64,000 bases of DNA, from positions 12,494,790 through 12,558,789 of the forward strand of contig CM119269.1 of the NCBI GenBank assembly GCA_051294375.1, read 5' to 3'. Under the pieces are notes generated by a model. It saw nothing but the letters and a program-made list of their open reading frames with translations, did no database searches and was not told the origin of the DNA. The DNA comes from Paraspadella gotoi. Its lineage: Eukaryota; Chaetognatha. Positions 32,850 to 45,797 of this stretch are shown piece by piece (the stretch's first letter is position 1; each line of letters opens with the position of its first letter). The translations under genes and the position numbers were made by a program.

Positions 32850-33012
32850 GCTGTTGCAAATCCGCAGATACTGATGCTGCAATACCGCAACTTCATTAGA
32901 GTCTTCGTGGAGCATAATAAGACTCGCAGATGCTGCAATTCCCCACATTCATTAGAGTCTTCGTGGAGCATGATAAGACTCGCAGCTGCTGCAATGCCGC
33001 AACTCCATTCCT
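32850..33012. repeat. tandem repeat of about 57 bases at a gene's 3' end
   Basis: Three diverged copies of a unit containing CATTAGAGTCTTCGTGGAGC and AAGACTCGCAG. The copy nearest 33012 encodes the last residues (CSSCESYHAPRRL) and stop of the minus-strand 415-residue protein; the next copies carry a similar frame downstream of the stop. Confidence 0.75.
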
Positions 33013-36000
33013 TCGTCAGTCTCGAAGATTTCCTCGGAGGCGAAACGAATTTTGTGTTGTTTTTCTTCTTGATCGACGAGTTCCTAAAATCGATGGAACA
33101 CAGATTATTGTATAAATTAATCTAATAGATAATAATCAGTAATAATCAATAATTCTGACGACAAATAATCAGATCGCAGTTTCAGGTTATCAGCTCAATG
33201 CGCCTCCAATGACCATCACGGGTCAAGTAACAATAAATAACAACTAAACTATCCCCGAATACTGACCATGAGATCATCCCCTTGCACACTGTTCAGTATT
33301 TCCAATCTTTCCCGGATAACGTTTCTTAATTTAGAATCGAAATCGGAACTAGCAATTCTAGAAAAAGGAAGAAAGCGTAAAAAATGACAAATTCCAAAAT
33401 TACTTGTTTTGGCAGTGATTTCTATACGGGTATTTTCAACAATGAAATTGAAACTTATATAACTATTATTTCTTTTTTCCCACTGATTAATATAACACAC
33501 GCTTTATTTAAAAAAACGTTTGGCTATAGTTATCTTCTCCTTATAACATAGAACTCACTGGGAGAATTTCTATGCTTTCAAAATACGGTAAGACATAATT
33601 TCTTTTACGTTAATCATTCTATTTATGGTATCTGCCCTTATTAAGATGAAACTAAAACGATTTTTTATGGTAAGGGCAACTTTTAAAGATTAAATTGCTC
33701 GTCAGATCTATTGTGTTTTTTAGATATTAGGCAAAAAAACAGCACGCTATATTTTAAAACTTTTTAGTCAGATCTGCATATCAGCAGATTCCGACTCTAT
33801 AATTCTCTTTGTCGGTCCGTCGGTCCCACCCCAAAATATTGTCGGTGAATCAGAGAGCGAGCTTACTTTATTTAGCGTGAAATAAGAAAAATCCTCGGTT
33901 CAATCATGCGATCAATAATTTGATTCTTCACTTAATATTACTGTCATCCAGAAAAGGTAAACTTTTTTGAAGCTGGAAAGATGATCGCTCGCCAAATTTA
34001 CCAACGGTAAAATCGACAGGTGGATCCTTTTTGTCCTCTCAAATGGTTGGATAAATTTTCTCTAAACACAAATTTGGGGTTCCAATTTCTTATTGAAAAA
34101 ATGGTGAGTTAGACGTCCCGTCTCACTATCATTGACACCAGTGGTGAAACCAAGGCCCCTTGGTCAGGCGGGTAGCGATAGTAAATGTGGATTGGTTTCA
34201 AAGGTACATCCATTATGTTGGGTCGTAGTGACTTTATTTTCATGTGTATTTCTCGTGACATGACTACAATAACTTTCTTAGCCTGTGTATTTATGACACG
34301 CAATGCATCCAAATTCGTTTTTTATTCTTTAGTTTTAGGATTTGCCGATGGCGGCGCGAGCAGTCCTTTAGATTTGAGGTTTTTTCTGTGTTAACAAATG
34401 AGCAAACTAACTACGTACAGGGAAATTATGTGCATTTTTAACGTAAGTGGGACAGATCGACCGAAAAGTTATAATTATATATAAATATATATTATACTAT
34501 AAGTTATAGAGGTAAAATTTTACTTTTGCTGACTCAAAAATACTTATTTTAAAAGAAAGGTGCTCCGCGAGTACTCGCGGCGCAACTAAAGATGGACGTA
34601 TTGCGGCGGCAATTTTTGGTCAAATGATTTTTCCTTGGATGGATCCGGTGACCTCTTTTATTTCAAAACCAAACGAAAGCTCGCAGTTAGATGATGTCTA
34701 CCGACGTGATAGGAACAAAATCCGACGTATCAAAAATACAAACTAAAAGATATGTTTTCCCTCGCTTTCGATCATAATTTTAAAATTGTTAGTTTTGAAA
34801 GCCAATAAGATATCTGGGTATAGCAAGTATGTTATAGTAATAGTTAAAGCATCCCTAAGAATGTCACCTTTTTAACCTAGATAAAAATGATCATTGTACT
34901 TGTTAGTATTCAGTTTGATTGTTATGTGGTCGATGTGCCCTTTTATCACAATAGATCGGATCAGACTGTAACAATGTCCTGCCTCCGCTTCTAAAGACCG
35001 TCCTAAATAGTTATTTTTGGCCTTTAGATCTCGACGAATCATTTTTCTCATAATACGAGAAATCTTCGGTAGCGTATGATTTTATTCGAAGTTTGGTTCC
35101 AAGCAGATTTAAAACAATCGACAGATATTTTGCGATTGAGAGAAATTAATTTGCTGACGCTTCCCCTTTCAATAAAAGAAGGCGGTTTTTTTTAATTCGT
35201 CAACTCTAGTATTCTTCTCATCTATTAAAACTGTAAAATAAGTCAAAAACCGAGTTTTAGTTCAAATAAAACGCCCCTCACAAATCCTCACAAATTAAAA
35301 GTTGACGTAAAAATTTTTTTGCAGCTAAGTATTAAATATTTCGCCCTAATTTTTTAGGTACCAGAAGCACCAACAATAGGGAATATTTGATTAGAATTGT
35401 GGACATTTTGAAGAATTTTCGTTTAACAAATTGTAATAAAATGTAAAATGTAGGTTTTTGACTAGTCAATTTAAAAATTAATTCATAGGCAAACAAGTAT
35501 GATGGACTAACGGCAAATGAACCAACTCAGAGGTAAAGATGATAAGAAGGACCCGAAAACCGGAGTAAAAAATTTTTCTTCAATGATCTTTGCGTTCAAA
35601 TCTCAAGCCAAAAGTCAAAATGGACAAAAATGGACATATTTTTTTTTATTAAAAGTAGCAAAAATGATATTGATTTTTGATTAGAAAATGCAGCAGATGA
35701 TTTCAATTAATCCGTAGTCTTGCCAACTTTGTCTTTGAGTTAAAATTTAATCATTTTTGTTGGTAATATTCTAACAATATTGAAAAAAGTGGTTTTTTTG
35801 CTAAATTCCTCGATAGAAATCACTGCCTTTTACAATATTAGACTAAATGATAAAAAGGATTATATAAAATTTAATATATTTTACCTAATGATAAATTTGA
35901 TTTATTAAAGTTTGTTTTCGTTTACAAAAAACTAAATTTGAATGATAACAAGAGGGAAATTTTCGACTCTTTTTTTGAGCTTTTTTCATATTTAAAACCC

Positions 36001-39000
36001 TAAACGCAACGAAATAGAAATTACTTTATGAAATTGGTACAACCAATATAAAAATTATACATTCATTTAATAAACAAGCTATCTTGCCCCTGACTTTGGA
36101 TAGACTTTGGTGGTTTAAGGCCTCCATCACTCTTACAAGATAATAACATTACAAGCTTTCAATCAAGACTCTCTCAGTCTTGTTTATTCACTTATATATA
36201 TATTCACTTCATTTATATATTAGTAATATGATAGGATTCGTTTTTGTTCGAATGTCATTAATTGAAAAAAAATATATCAAATGGGCGAACATATGATAAA
36301 TTCATAAAAAAAAAATTAAAAAAAAAAGGAAAAAATTCAGCCAGATGCTAAAGACGACAGACAAAAGTAAGACGACGATTACTCGAACTTACTTGAGGCT
36401 CAAAGATTCCATGGATTTGGTGAGTAGGACTACTTCCGCCATGTCGGATTCGTTCGAGTCCTCGCTGTGCCGCAACGCCGATCTGATTTTTTTTTCCAAG
36501 TTCGTAAAGATATAAAATACTAAGCCCCGAGGGGGTCTTCCAGAGGTTTCAACGATTTTGATGGGTGCCATATTTTCCCCCAAAACGCCTTCATCGTATA
36601 TTCGGAATTAAGTTAAGGTTAACAATTAGGGATAAGTATTAAGTTGGTTATGAATAAAGTTAGGTTCAGGGTTCATGGTTAAAGAATATGGATAGGGATT
36701 AGGTTAAGGATTATGGTTCGGTTAGGGTTAGAGATTATGTTATCGGTCTGCTTATTAGAGTGGAGCACTGGGGAACATAAATTTTGTTTGAGTGAACAAG
36801 CTATTTAGACGTGAGATAGTATGATTAAGTAGTAAAAAAAATATTTTGTTTATATTGTTTGAGGAACAGTATCATTAATTACAATATATTTATAATAATA
36901 TTTTAACTGCCTAAACAACAACAACCACAATAACAATAACTTTATAACTCGATTACCAAACCGTTTAGTGGTCAGTTAAAACTGACCAGTAACCAGTTAA
37001 TCTTTACAACCAGTCCTCACAATATCCTTAAAAAATACTAAAATTTTTTATTAAAAATTCTGATTCTTCATAAAAAGTAAGAACAAAAATATAAAAAATA
37101 TTATTAAAAATTATAATATTTTTAGTTTTAAAAATGGAAAAAAGGTTAAATTTTTTTTTTACTCTCTGTAGTAAAAACTATTATATGATGAAACGTTTTA
37201 ATCATTTTTCACAGCTTTAACCTAAAAATATCATAAAACTATGGTGGACTAAAATCCACCAACCTTTCATCAGTGGCCATTGGTGCCGGAGGCAAGTCAT
37301 TCGCCTCCCAACCCAAAGGTCCGGGGTTCTCGCTGGGTGGTCGCCTAGCAGTTAAGAGGGACGGGGCGCTTAACCCGCCTGTAACACGGTGTTACAGTCT
37401 GATCCGAAGCTTAGGGACTGCTTACATTGAATAGTTCTGTCATTAACATATAACAATAATTACTGTCTCTTCAAAACCTATTTTAAAAAAGTTTTTTAAT
37501 TTTTTCCGGCGAATCCAAAATTGTTCTTAAAATTAAAAAAATATATATGATTTTGAAATTTTATAATTTTTAAAAGATATTACTGTAAAAAAATTAATTT
37601 ATAATACTGTTATACAAATTTATTTTTAAAAAAAGTTTAATTGTTTTTATTACATATATAAAAGCAGCAAAAAAATATTAGATTACGAGAGAAGAGTAGC
37701 AAGAGGATCCGAAAAGAGAGAGAGAGAGAGAATTATTTTTCATTGCCTTCTTTTTAAACTGCAAAACAACATAGAAAACATAAAAATCCCGAAAATATGC
37801 CTAATATTGAAACAGAACATAAACCATTGGAACTTGGAATTATTTACTACTTTATGCAAATAAAATTTATGATCTCATTTAGAAATATAATAAGAAAATG
37901 TGTTAGTGTTAGAGGCATACTTGTTCAAAGGGATCGTTTCCTGCATCTTTTGTGAGGAACTAATTGACTGATAACTTGGGGAGGGCGTCCTACTCGTGAA
38001 CGAAGTCAACTGCGTCACCGCGTACTCGTACGCCTCTTTGTCTTTCTCGCGCCATCTGGAAGGCGAAAACGGAAAAAAGAAACATTGATCATTGGGCCAA
38101 AAGAACCCGGCTGTTCTATTATAATAATCCCAAAAGATGGTTTAGAGCTTTAGAAAATTGTAGTATTTAACAATCGTATCGGGAACTACAAATAGTGAAA
38201 CACCCAAGAAATAATTTCCTCATTTACACAAATACATACAAAAACGTGCTTTACTACGCCTAAAAATTACTTGTGAGTCAGAGAAGTTGAGCCGAGGACG
38301 TTGACTGACTGACTGATTGATTTTCTGACTGACTGCTTGACTTATTTCTTAACTGACTGACTGAGTGATTTTCTAACAGCCCGACTGACCTGGCCATCGA
38401 TCGGCGACGATTCTTCGGTTTAGAGCAGACCAGCGCGTCCAGCGAGTCTTTGCAGGTGCTGCAACTTCGAACGGAAGTGTCGCTCATGTCTTCGCCGGTC
38501 TTCGTCCCATCGCTATCGGCGAATTTGATTATGATCTTCTTGCCTTCTTCCTCGTCCTCCTTTGAAGCGGACGATAGTTATATTAGTTTATGAAAACAGT
38601 TCATTCAATTATTAATTAAATAACTAATCATCGATACTTGATATAATAAACAGTTAATATTTAATAGTCTTTGCTTTTAAAAAGCGTAGCGAGGAAAATC
38701 ACGGACCACCAATCCCTAGTCACGTGAACAACGTCGTCATTATCGTCGTCATCATCTTCATCGACAGAATCACAATTATCAGGTGAGGAGCGAATTTGAA
38801 AAACAATTTGAGAACGATTGCATTTGATGAGCTCTTCCTACGACACGACGAAGCCAAAATTAAAATCACTGGCTAAGGATTTGTTACCTTAATCCCGGGC
38901 AGTGATTTCTATCGAGGAATTCAGCAAAAAAACCACTTTTTGCAATATTGCTAGAATATTACCTACAAAATTAATTAAATTTGAACCCGAAGACAAAGTG

Positions 39001-40080
39001 GGCTAGACTACGGATTAATTGAAATCATCTGCAGAATTTTCTAATCAAGAATCAATATCATTTTTGCTACTTTTAATTTAGGAGAAAAACAATTTGTTTT
39101 TAACAACGAATTGTATTATTGGTAATACATGTTTTGGAGAAAGCGATGCCTTTTTATTCACGTATAATTGTTTAGTTTCATTTAGATCGATATAATCATT
39201 TGTTTCCGTTGAATATCTGAATTTACTCTTCCCTGCGATCAGCTGTTATGTAAGCTAACGAACGAGCGTGTTTCAGTTTAATCTTTCACAAGTCTTTTAC
39301 TCTCAATTCAAACACGTGTGTAAAAATGAAAAGGAAATACTTTAAATAATGTTTTGTACTACTTACTGCCAATGTTTTATTCTCTATTCTTGGGAACCCA
39401 AATTGAAGGTTAGTTTACATTGGAATTTATATTGAATTGTACTTAGGTTATATATGTTACTTATAAGTTTAAGGTTTAAAGTTATTTATACTAATTTAGC
39501 ATTGTCTATTTTTTGTAGTTTTAACCCTCACACTTCCTCTCCTTGAACACCACCTCCTTCTTGCTACCTGTCCTTCTACATTGCTTACATGAATATTTTG
39601 TGCCTGAGATTGGAAATTGTATTATCTCAAAATGTGGTTACTATTTCTGCTTTATTACATGGTTCTAAGAATATAAGGTTATAGTTAAGGTGTTTTACAT
39701 GTTAGAACTGTTTGGTTTCCAAAGATACTTATTTGAGAGCAGTTGAACACGGATTTGAATTCAATAACTAATTAGGGGCACAAATTAGGGCACTCTAGAA
39801 GAATAGAGATGAAACTTAGATTTGTTTATTTGCGATAATCTTGGATTATCTAGGTCGCGCGTTGAGAAGCGCTTCATGTTTCGACTCTTGAGTTTTAGAG
39901 TCTTCATCAGTTATGACAATCAATATTTTTTACTCTTTAACATTAGGTTAGAGAGAGAGAGAGAGAGAGAGACAGAAAAAAAGAGGGAGTTTTCAACAAA
40001 GAATTGAGCAAAGGACAGTGGTCAGATATGAGGACAGGTGAAGGTAAGATCAGGGGAAGAAGTAAGTTGGGTGAAATTTG

Positions 40081-40117
<37 letters not shown>

Positions 40118-42314
40118 AGACAGGGTAAGAGAAAATCTTTACATTTTTGTAATGTATAACAATGATAGAGAAAAAAAAAACAATGGCTACTTTTAATAAA
40201 AAAAAAATTATGTCCATTTTTGTCCATTTTGACTTTTGTCTTGAGATTTAAATGACAAGATGGTTTGAGAAAATTTTTTTATTTCGCTTTTCAGGTCCTT
40301 GTTATCTTCCTTACCTCTGAGTCAGTTCATATTCAATTGAAAATCTATTGTTTGCCTTTGAAATAATTTTAAAATTGACTAGTCAAAAACTCACATTTTT
40401 AGTTTTTATTACAATTTGTTAAACAAAAATAGAAAGATTTTTATACATTCAGTATGATTTAAGTTTAAAAAAATTAGTGAGAAGGAGCAAAAGATAAGAG
40501 AAGCAGAGTATGGGTATGGGTAAAAAAAAGGGGTAGGGAGAGGGAGAACAAGTGAAAAAAAATTATTATATGGGGAGAAGATGGAGAACGAGAATGACCA
40601 AGAGAAAAGAAAAAACAAGAAAGAAGAAAGAAAGAGAATCAGAGAGGGAGAGAAAAGCAGAGATAGAGCGGAAGGGAAATAAAGGTAAAGGAAGAAAAGA
40701 ATGGATGACACAGATAATTATGAGGAGAGAAAAGTAAGAGAAAGGGAGAGAGACAGAGAGAAAGAGAAAGGGACAGAGAGAAAGTTCAAAAGAGAAGTAG
40801 AAAAAAAAGAAAAAAAGTTTTATACGATAGCATGCCGTTTTTTTGCCTAAGCAATAGTATATCTAAAATACGTGACAGATCTTACGAGCAATTTAATCTC
40901 TAAAAGTTAGTCTTACCATGAAAAATCGTTTTTAGTTTCTTCTTAATTAAGGCTGATACCGTATTTGGAATGATCGTCGTAAAAGAAATCATGTCTTACC
41001 GTATTTTGAAAGCATAGAAATTCACCCAGTGACTTCTATTTTATAAAGAGAAGATAACTATAGCCACCCGTTTTGTTAAATAAAGGGTGTTTCATATTTA
41101 TCAGTGGGAAAAAAAGAAATAATAGTTAGTAAAGTTCCAAATTCATTGTTAAAAATACCCGAACAGAAATCACTGCCCCCGACTCTATAATTCACTTTGT
41201 CGGTCCGTCGGTCCGCCCCCTCAATCTAGTCGGGCATTCACTTATATCATGTCAGAACATCGAATTTTGATAAATTATGCAAAAAAACGATGTCAGTCCG
41301 TCTGTCTGTCTGTCCGTCAGTCCGTCCGTCCGTCCATCCGTCCGTCCGTCACACCTTAGCAAAAAACACCAATTACTCGTGATTGGATGGATGGATTGGA
41401 ATGAAATTTTGTGTGTGGGTAGGGAAGTGTGTGATTGAGCTGGATATGAAGTTTCGATGGAATCGTCCAAGTGGAAATGAGTTTAAATGGAAAAAACAAA
41501 AAAATATATTTCATTATTTGAACACCAATAACTCATGAATGGATAGGGCGATTGACTTGAAATTTTGTATTTGGGTAGAAAGGTGTGTGATTAAACTGGA
41601 AATCAAGTTTCGATGGAATCGTTTGAGTGGAAAAAACAAAGAACCTGATTATGCTTTTTTTTTAAATTTTAAATGTAAATACAAGATGTATTAATTAATC
41701 AAAAAATTAATCAGTTAATTAATCAATTAGTCAATTAATTAATCAATAATTAATTAATCGGTCAATTAATCAAAACAAACATTTTGGATCAAATTAATTA
41801 ATTAATTGCCTAATAAATTAAATAATTAACTTGAATTAATTAATTATTAATTAAATAATTAATTAACTTAATTAATTAATTTATAATTAATTAATTAATT
41901 CCCGATAATGATCGTGGGCAGATCCGACATTGTTTGCTCAAACTTGTTTATTCCCTGATCTGTCTTGTTTGGTATAATTTTTGTATTTTCTGAATTGCCT
42001 AGTCTGATATGATTTCTCTTGTTTGAACTGATCTGTTTCGTCTGCTCTGAACTGTTGTCTGATCTCATATGTTTTGTCTGATTTTATCGGTTTTGTCTGA
42101 TCTCATCGGTTTTGTCTGCTCTGATCTGTTTTGTCTGCTCTGATCTGTTTCGTTTGATCTGATCTGTTTCGTCTTCTTTGATCTGTTTTGTTTGATCTGA
42201 TCTGTTTCGTCTGCTATAAACCGCCTCATCTGACCTTCTGCTTCTCCGCTTCCAAAAGTTTTAGTCGCTCCAAGATTTTTTGGCGTTTAAAGTCGGCGCC
42301 CAAATCGTGAACGC

Positions 42315-42356
<42 letters not shown>

Positions 42357-43778
42357 TGATGAGGAGGGGGGGGAGATAATTCTTCAACGAGTGTCTCTAA
42401 CTTGAACAAAAAAAATATCACTTTTTATATTAAATCGGTTTTAAACGTTCTCCGTAGTTAATAATAAAATAACCGTTTGATGGTGAAATAATTTATGAGA
42501 TGAATATTTTTTATTAGCACATTGTGGCAACAACAACACGCGACCTCACCAGATCAAGAACTCTGGTCGAACTCTCTCTTTATCTTTCACCAAGGGTCAT
42601 CAAGGGTCATCAAGGGTCACCAAGGGTCATCATTGACTCTCTCCCGGCTGTCCTCTGCTGGTTCCTTTGTCAAGTTTACTGTTTTAGACTTGTTGATTTT
42701 TGTATATTTTTTTATTGGAGAATAAATCATTCTCGATCGGAACCAATTGCCACAACATGTCATTAATTATTAATTAAATAAATTATTAAGAAAATTTTGA
42801 CTTTTTAACATTAGAAATTCATTATCAACTCACCTGAGGTTGAGCGCGACTTTTGATGTGTGAAGGCCAGACCATTGACGGGTTCCATCGCTGAAATATG
42901 GGGAAGGATTATTTAGTCGCTTTCAACGGTAATTTTTAAAAAAAAATATTAGGTTTTTCTAAATCCACCCGAAAAATCCTTCAGATTCTGAACGTGAAAA
43001 TTAAAAAATAAGTAATTTATTTACTAATCCCATCCTCTAATCCCAACCTTTAATCCCATCCTCTAATCCCATCCTCTTATACCAACCTCTAATCCCATAC
43101 TCTAATCCCATCCTCTAATCCCATCTTCTTTCCAACCTCTAATCCATACTCTAATCCCAACATCTTATCCCAACCTCTTATCCCATCCTCTAACCAACCT
43201 CTAATCTTATCCTCTAATGCCAACCTCTAATCCCATCCTCTTAATCCCAACCTCTAATCCCAACCTCTAATCCCATCCTCTAATCCCATCCTCTAATTCC
43301 ATACTCTAATCCCAACCTCTAATCCCATCCTCTAATCCCAACCTCTTATCCCAGCCTCTAATCCCATACTCTAATCCCATCCCAACCTATCGTCACTTTC
43401 TTCGCTTCCCAAAGAATTATTTTTTCTTGAGCTCTTCTTCTTCTTCCCCATCGATCCCCACAGAGTGGGTCGCGACTGCCGGACGAGCTCCTCGTCCGGC
43501 GCCGGATCCGGCGGCTCCGGCTTCGGCGGTTCCCAGCCGAGTTTCCGGCCCTGGAGTAGATATCTCCAAATGAAATTCGCAATTCTAACCTTCTCTATCT
43601 TTGAATAAATATGGAGTCGTCACGCTTTTTTACCATTGAAAATTGTAAAAGTGTGTAACCATAGGAATAGTTTCCTTAACCGTTAATTTTTCTAAAACGA
43701 CTTTTTTAACTGCACTAATATTTGGTTATCATCGCATCAATAATTGGTTATTATCGCATCAATAATTGGTTATCATCG

Positions 43779-43815
<37 letters not shown>

Positions 43816-45419
43816 ATCAATCAATTACTATTTCATCAATCAATTACAATTATATCAATCAGTTACTATTACATCAATCTATTAATATTATGTCAATCAA
43901 TTACGATTACATCAATCAATTACTATTACATCAATCAATTACTTTTACATCAAACAATTACAATTACATCAATCAATTACTATTAGATCAATCAAATGCT
44001 ATTAAATCAATCAATTGCAGTTACATCAATCAATTACTATTACATCAATCAATTACTATTATCCAAAAAGAGCCGGTAGGACTTTGCAACCGAGCACCTC
44101 CTCCTCATCATTCTCTTCCTCCCCTCCCTTCCTCCTCCACCCGAGCACCTCCTCCTCATCATTCTCTTCTCCCCCTCCCCCCTCCTCCGGGGATTCAGGG
44201 TCGAGCCCAGGGTTTAGGTTTCTCACTCACGTCTCCTCTCTCTTTCCATCTCCCGGTCCTCTCCCATTCGGCCTTTTTTACTCCCTCTTTCGCCGTTTTT
44301 ATTAGTCGCTTACGATATACATTTTTATCCACCATTTACCTCGTCCTTACTTACCTAGACTCAGTCAACCTTACCCATACATGGCGCCCATGACATCGCT
44401 CGAACCCCTTAATCACGAAAAAACCCCGCTGAGTCCTGTGCTCATTACCCACTTTGCAACAAAAAAATAAATAACCTTAGCTTCGGAACCCAAAAACAAT
44501 TCAATAAATCCCTGCCCAGTCTTTTCCTCACACTTACTCTTCCTCACGTTTTGCCAAATTTTTCTCCGCACCCTTGCTATTAATGGCTATTACATCAATC
44601 AATTACTATTACATCAATAAATTATTATTACATCAATAATTCGTTATCGCATCAATCATTCGTTTTTTTTTCCGGATTTTTTCATTAATTTTCTTTGATA
44701 ATAAAGATTTTTTTGGTATTATTAAAGTAATTTTAAAATGTATACATTTTCGTTTAAGCAAGTGCTTAATTATAATTTTTAACTCACCTTACTGAGATCG
44801 GCTACCCCTACCTGGAGATAAAGAAGTTCCACGGGTTGGCGGTGTTCCCTGTAGACGTAGACATAACCGCCCATAGATCGGAGTCGCCCTTGCTTAAGCA
44901 GACGACCGGGCGGAAGTTTTCGAGGCGAGCAGGGTTCGTCGTCGATTAAAGGTTGGGGCTCGTCTGGAAGGGGGGGAGAGGGGAAATAAAAGGGGGGAGG
45001 GGGAAATAAAAAAAGAGGGGGAAATTCACTGTTGCTTCGTTCTTGATTGAGACTATTGGATACAAAATGCTTGGCAAATATAGCAATGAATAACAATGAA
45101 TATAGCAAAGAAAATATTAAAATTATCAATTCATTCATTCTTTCATTCATTCATTCATTCATTCATTCTGCAGCATCAATGACTCCGACAACATCAAAGG
45201 ATCAAAGAGAGAGAAGATTGGCACCCAAGACACACATCATCATCGACTCAGGAAGGAAAGAAAACCTGCGGTGAACGGATAGACGGGTCTTCCGTTGGGC
45301 GACCTCGTCCAGCGACTCGCCGGTCTGAAGTCCTGCTCGCCCAACACCACCGGACGAGCGCATTGAGAGGCTGGGTCCTGAGGAATCTCGTAGCGGTGAC
45401 CTTTTTGGCAGCAGGGCAT
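32952..45419 (-). CDS. unrecognised 415-residue protein, ten exons across a repeat-rich region
   Basis: Exons 45419-45266, 44963-44788, 43550-43387, 42890-42834, 42313-42235, 38559-38390, 38055-37921, 36482-36393, 33357-33267 and 33083-32952. Every junction keeps phase, which is strong support given the short exons. The protein begins MPCCQKGHRYEIPQDP. It has a Pro/Arg-rich N part (GYVYVYREHRQPVELLYLQ), a basic GKKKKSSRK patch after a PPKPEPPDPAP run, and a helical KRQKILERLKLLEAEKQK. Then come an acidic EDEEEGKK stretch, a Ser-rich SFTSRTPSPSYQS segment and a charged C terminus with a CSSC pair. There is no signal peptide or TM, so it is probably intracellular. No family recognised. The 3.7-kb intron 5 and the introns after it hold the large inverted repeat. 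Confidence 0.75.
36020..36190 (-). repeat. dispersed repeat family 3, inverted copy at 36 kb
   Basis: Minus-strand match to 8985-9176 (GAGGCCTTAAACCACCAAAG, TTGGTTGTACCAATTTCAT). It lies in intron 8 of the 415-residue gene. Confidence 0.8.
37240..37430 (+). repeat. SINE family 1, copy 2
   Basis: Plus-strand copy of 5215-5400. The B-box region reads GGGTTCTCGCTGG here, so it is more decayed. It lies in intron 7 of the 415-residue gene. Confidence 0.7.
38890..41950 (-). repeat. right half of the degenerate large inverted repeat
   Basis: Inverted counterparts of blocks from 31283-36000: 38895-39080 to 35650-35830, 40190-40440 to 35270-35640, 40830-41110 to 33480-33800, 41165-41520 to 31620-31960, and 41900-41950 to 31283-31330. 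Spacing between blocks differs from the left half, so each half has had its own insertions and deletions (for example 39090-40150 here). All of it lies in intron 5 of the 415-residue gene. Confidence 0.7.
41960..42235. repeat. CTGATCTGTTTCGT-type minisatellite
   Basis: Tandem units of about 20-22 bases built from TCTGATCTGTTTTGTCTGCT and variants, just downstream of exon 5 of the 415-residue gene. Confidence 0.8.
42589..42634. repeat. CAAGGGTCAT short tandem repeat
   Basis: Four near-perfect 10-base units in intron 4 of the 415-residue gene. Confidence 0.85.
43020..43384. repeat. 13-base TAATCCCATCCTC minisatellite
   Basis: About 27 units of TCTAATCCCATCC/TCTAATCCCAACC with small length changes, ending at the donor of exon 3 of the 415-residue gene. 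Confidence 0.9.
43735..44060. repeat. ACT trinucleotide tract and CATCAATCAATTACTATTA minisatellite
   Basis: A pure ACT run (about 43779-43816) is followed by about 13 units of an 18-19-base repeat. Related units recur at 43735-43775 and 44585-44665. The long open frames across it are a by-product of the repeat period. Confidence 0.9.
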
Positions 45420-45797
45420 TTCGATTTTTCGTGCGAAAAAAAAAGGCGGAGAAAAAAAAGTTTGACTTAATATTTTTATTCAGCTTAAGGACCGATATTA
45501 TGCGATTTTTTTTTAACAATATGTAAAAAAATTAAGATAATGTCTGAAGCTGACGCTACTACTGTAAACCGTTTAGAAATAATAACAGTTCGTTTTCTTC
45601 ATCAAGTTTATTCATTGTGTAAAAAAAAAATTCATAAAGACCAAAAAAAAACAACTTTTCCCCATTTTTAAAAGTATTCTCATTGCGCCATTTTGATTAT
45701 CCCCATCGTCTTCTGGTTTCCTCTCAGTTCCTAACACTTCTGTGTCCATTCGAACTCTTTCTGTCCTTTTCCCCTTTCTATCCCCTTCTATCTCTTT

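Larger units (their letters stand above)
31283..36000 (+). repeat. left half of a degenerate large inverted repeat
   Basis: Blocks at 31283-31330, 31620-31960, 33480-33800, 35270-35460 and 35590-35830 each recur inverted, in mostly mirrored order, between 38890 and 41950. Within the half, 31960-32190 is also directly repeated at 34195-34445. Markers include the ATGATCGTGGGCAGATCC end, the GACGGACG tract, and the CCGACTCTATAATTC block. No transposase or polymerase frame is visible, so the class is unknown. Confidence 0.7.

Noticed and set aside
43020-43384. CRISPR-like array
   Set aside because: Short units without unique spacers, in an animal intron; an ordinary minisatellite.
43722-44393. 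Plus-strand 223-codon frame
   Set aside because: Open only because of the ACT tract and the 18-base minisatellite; no splice context or domain.
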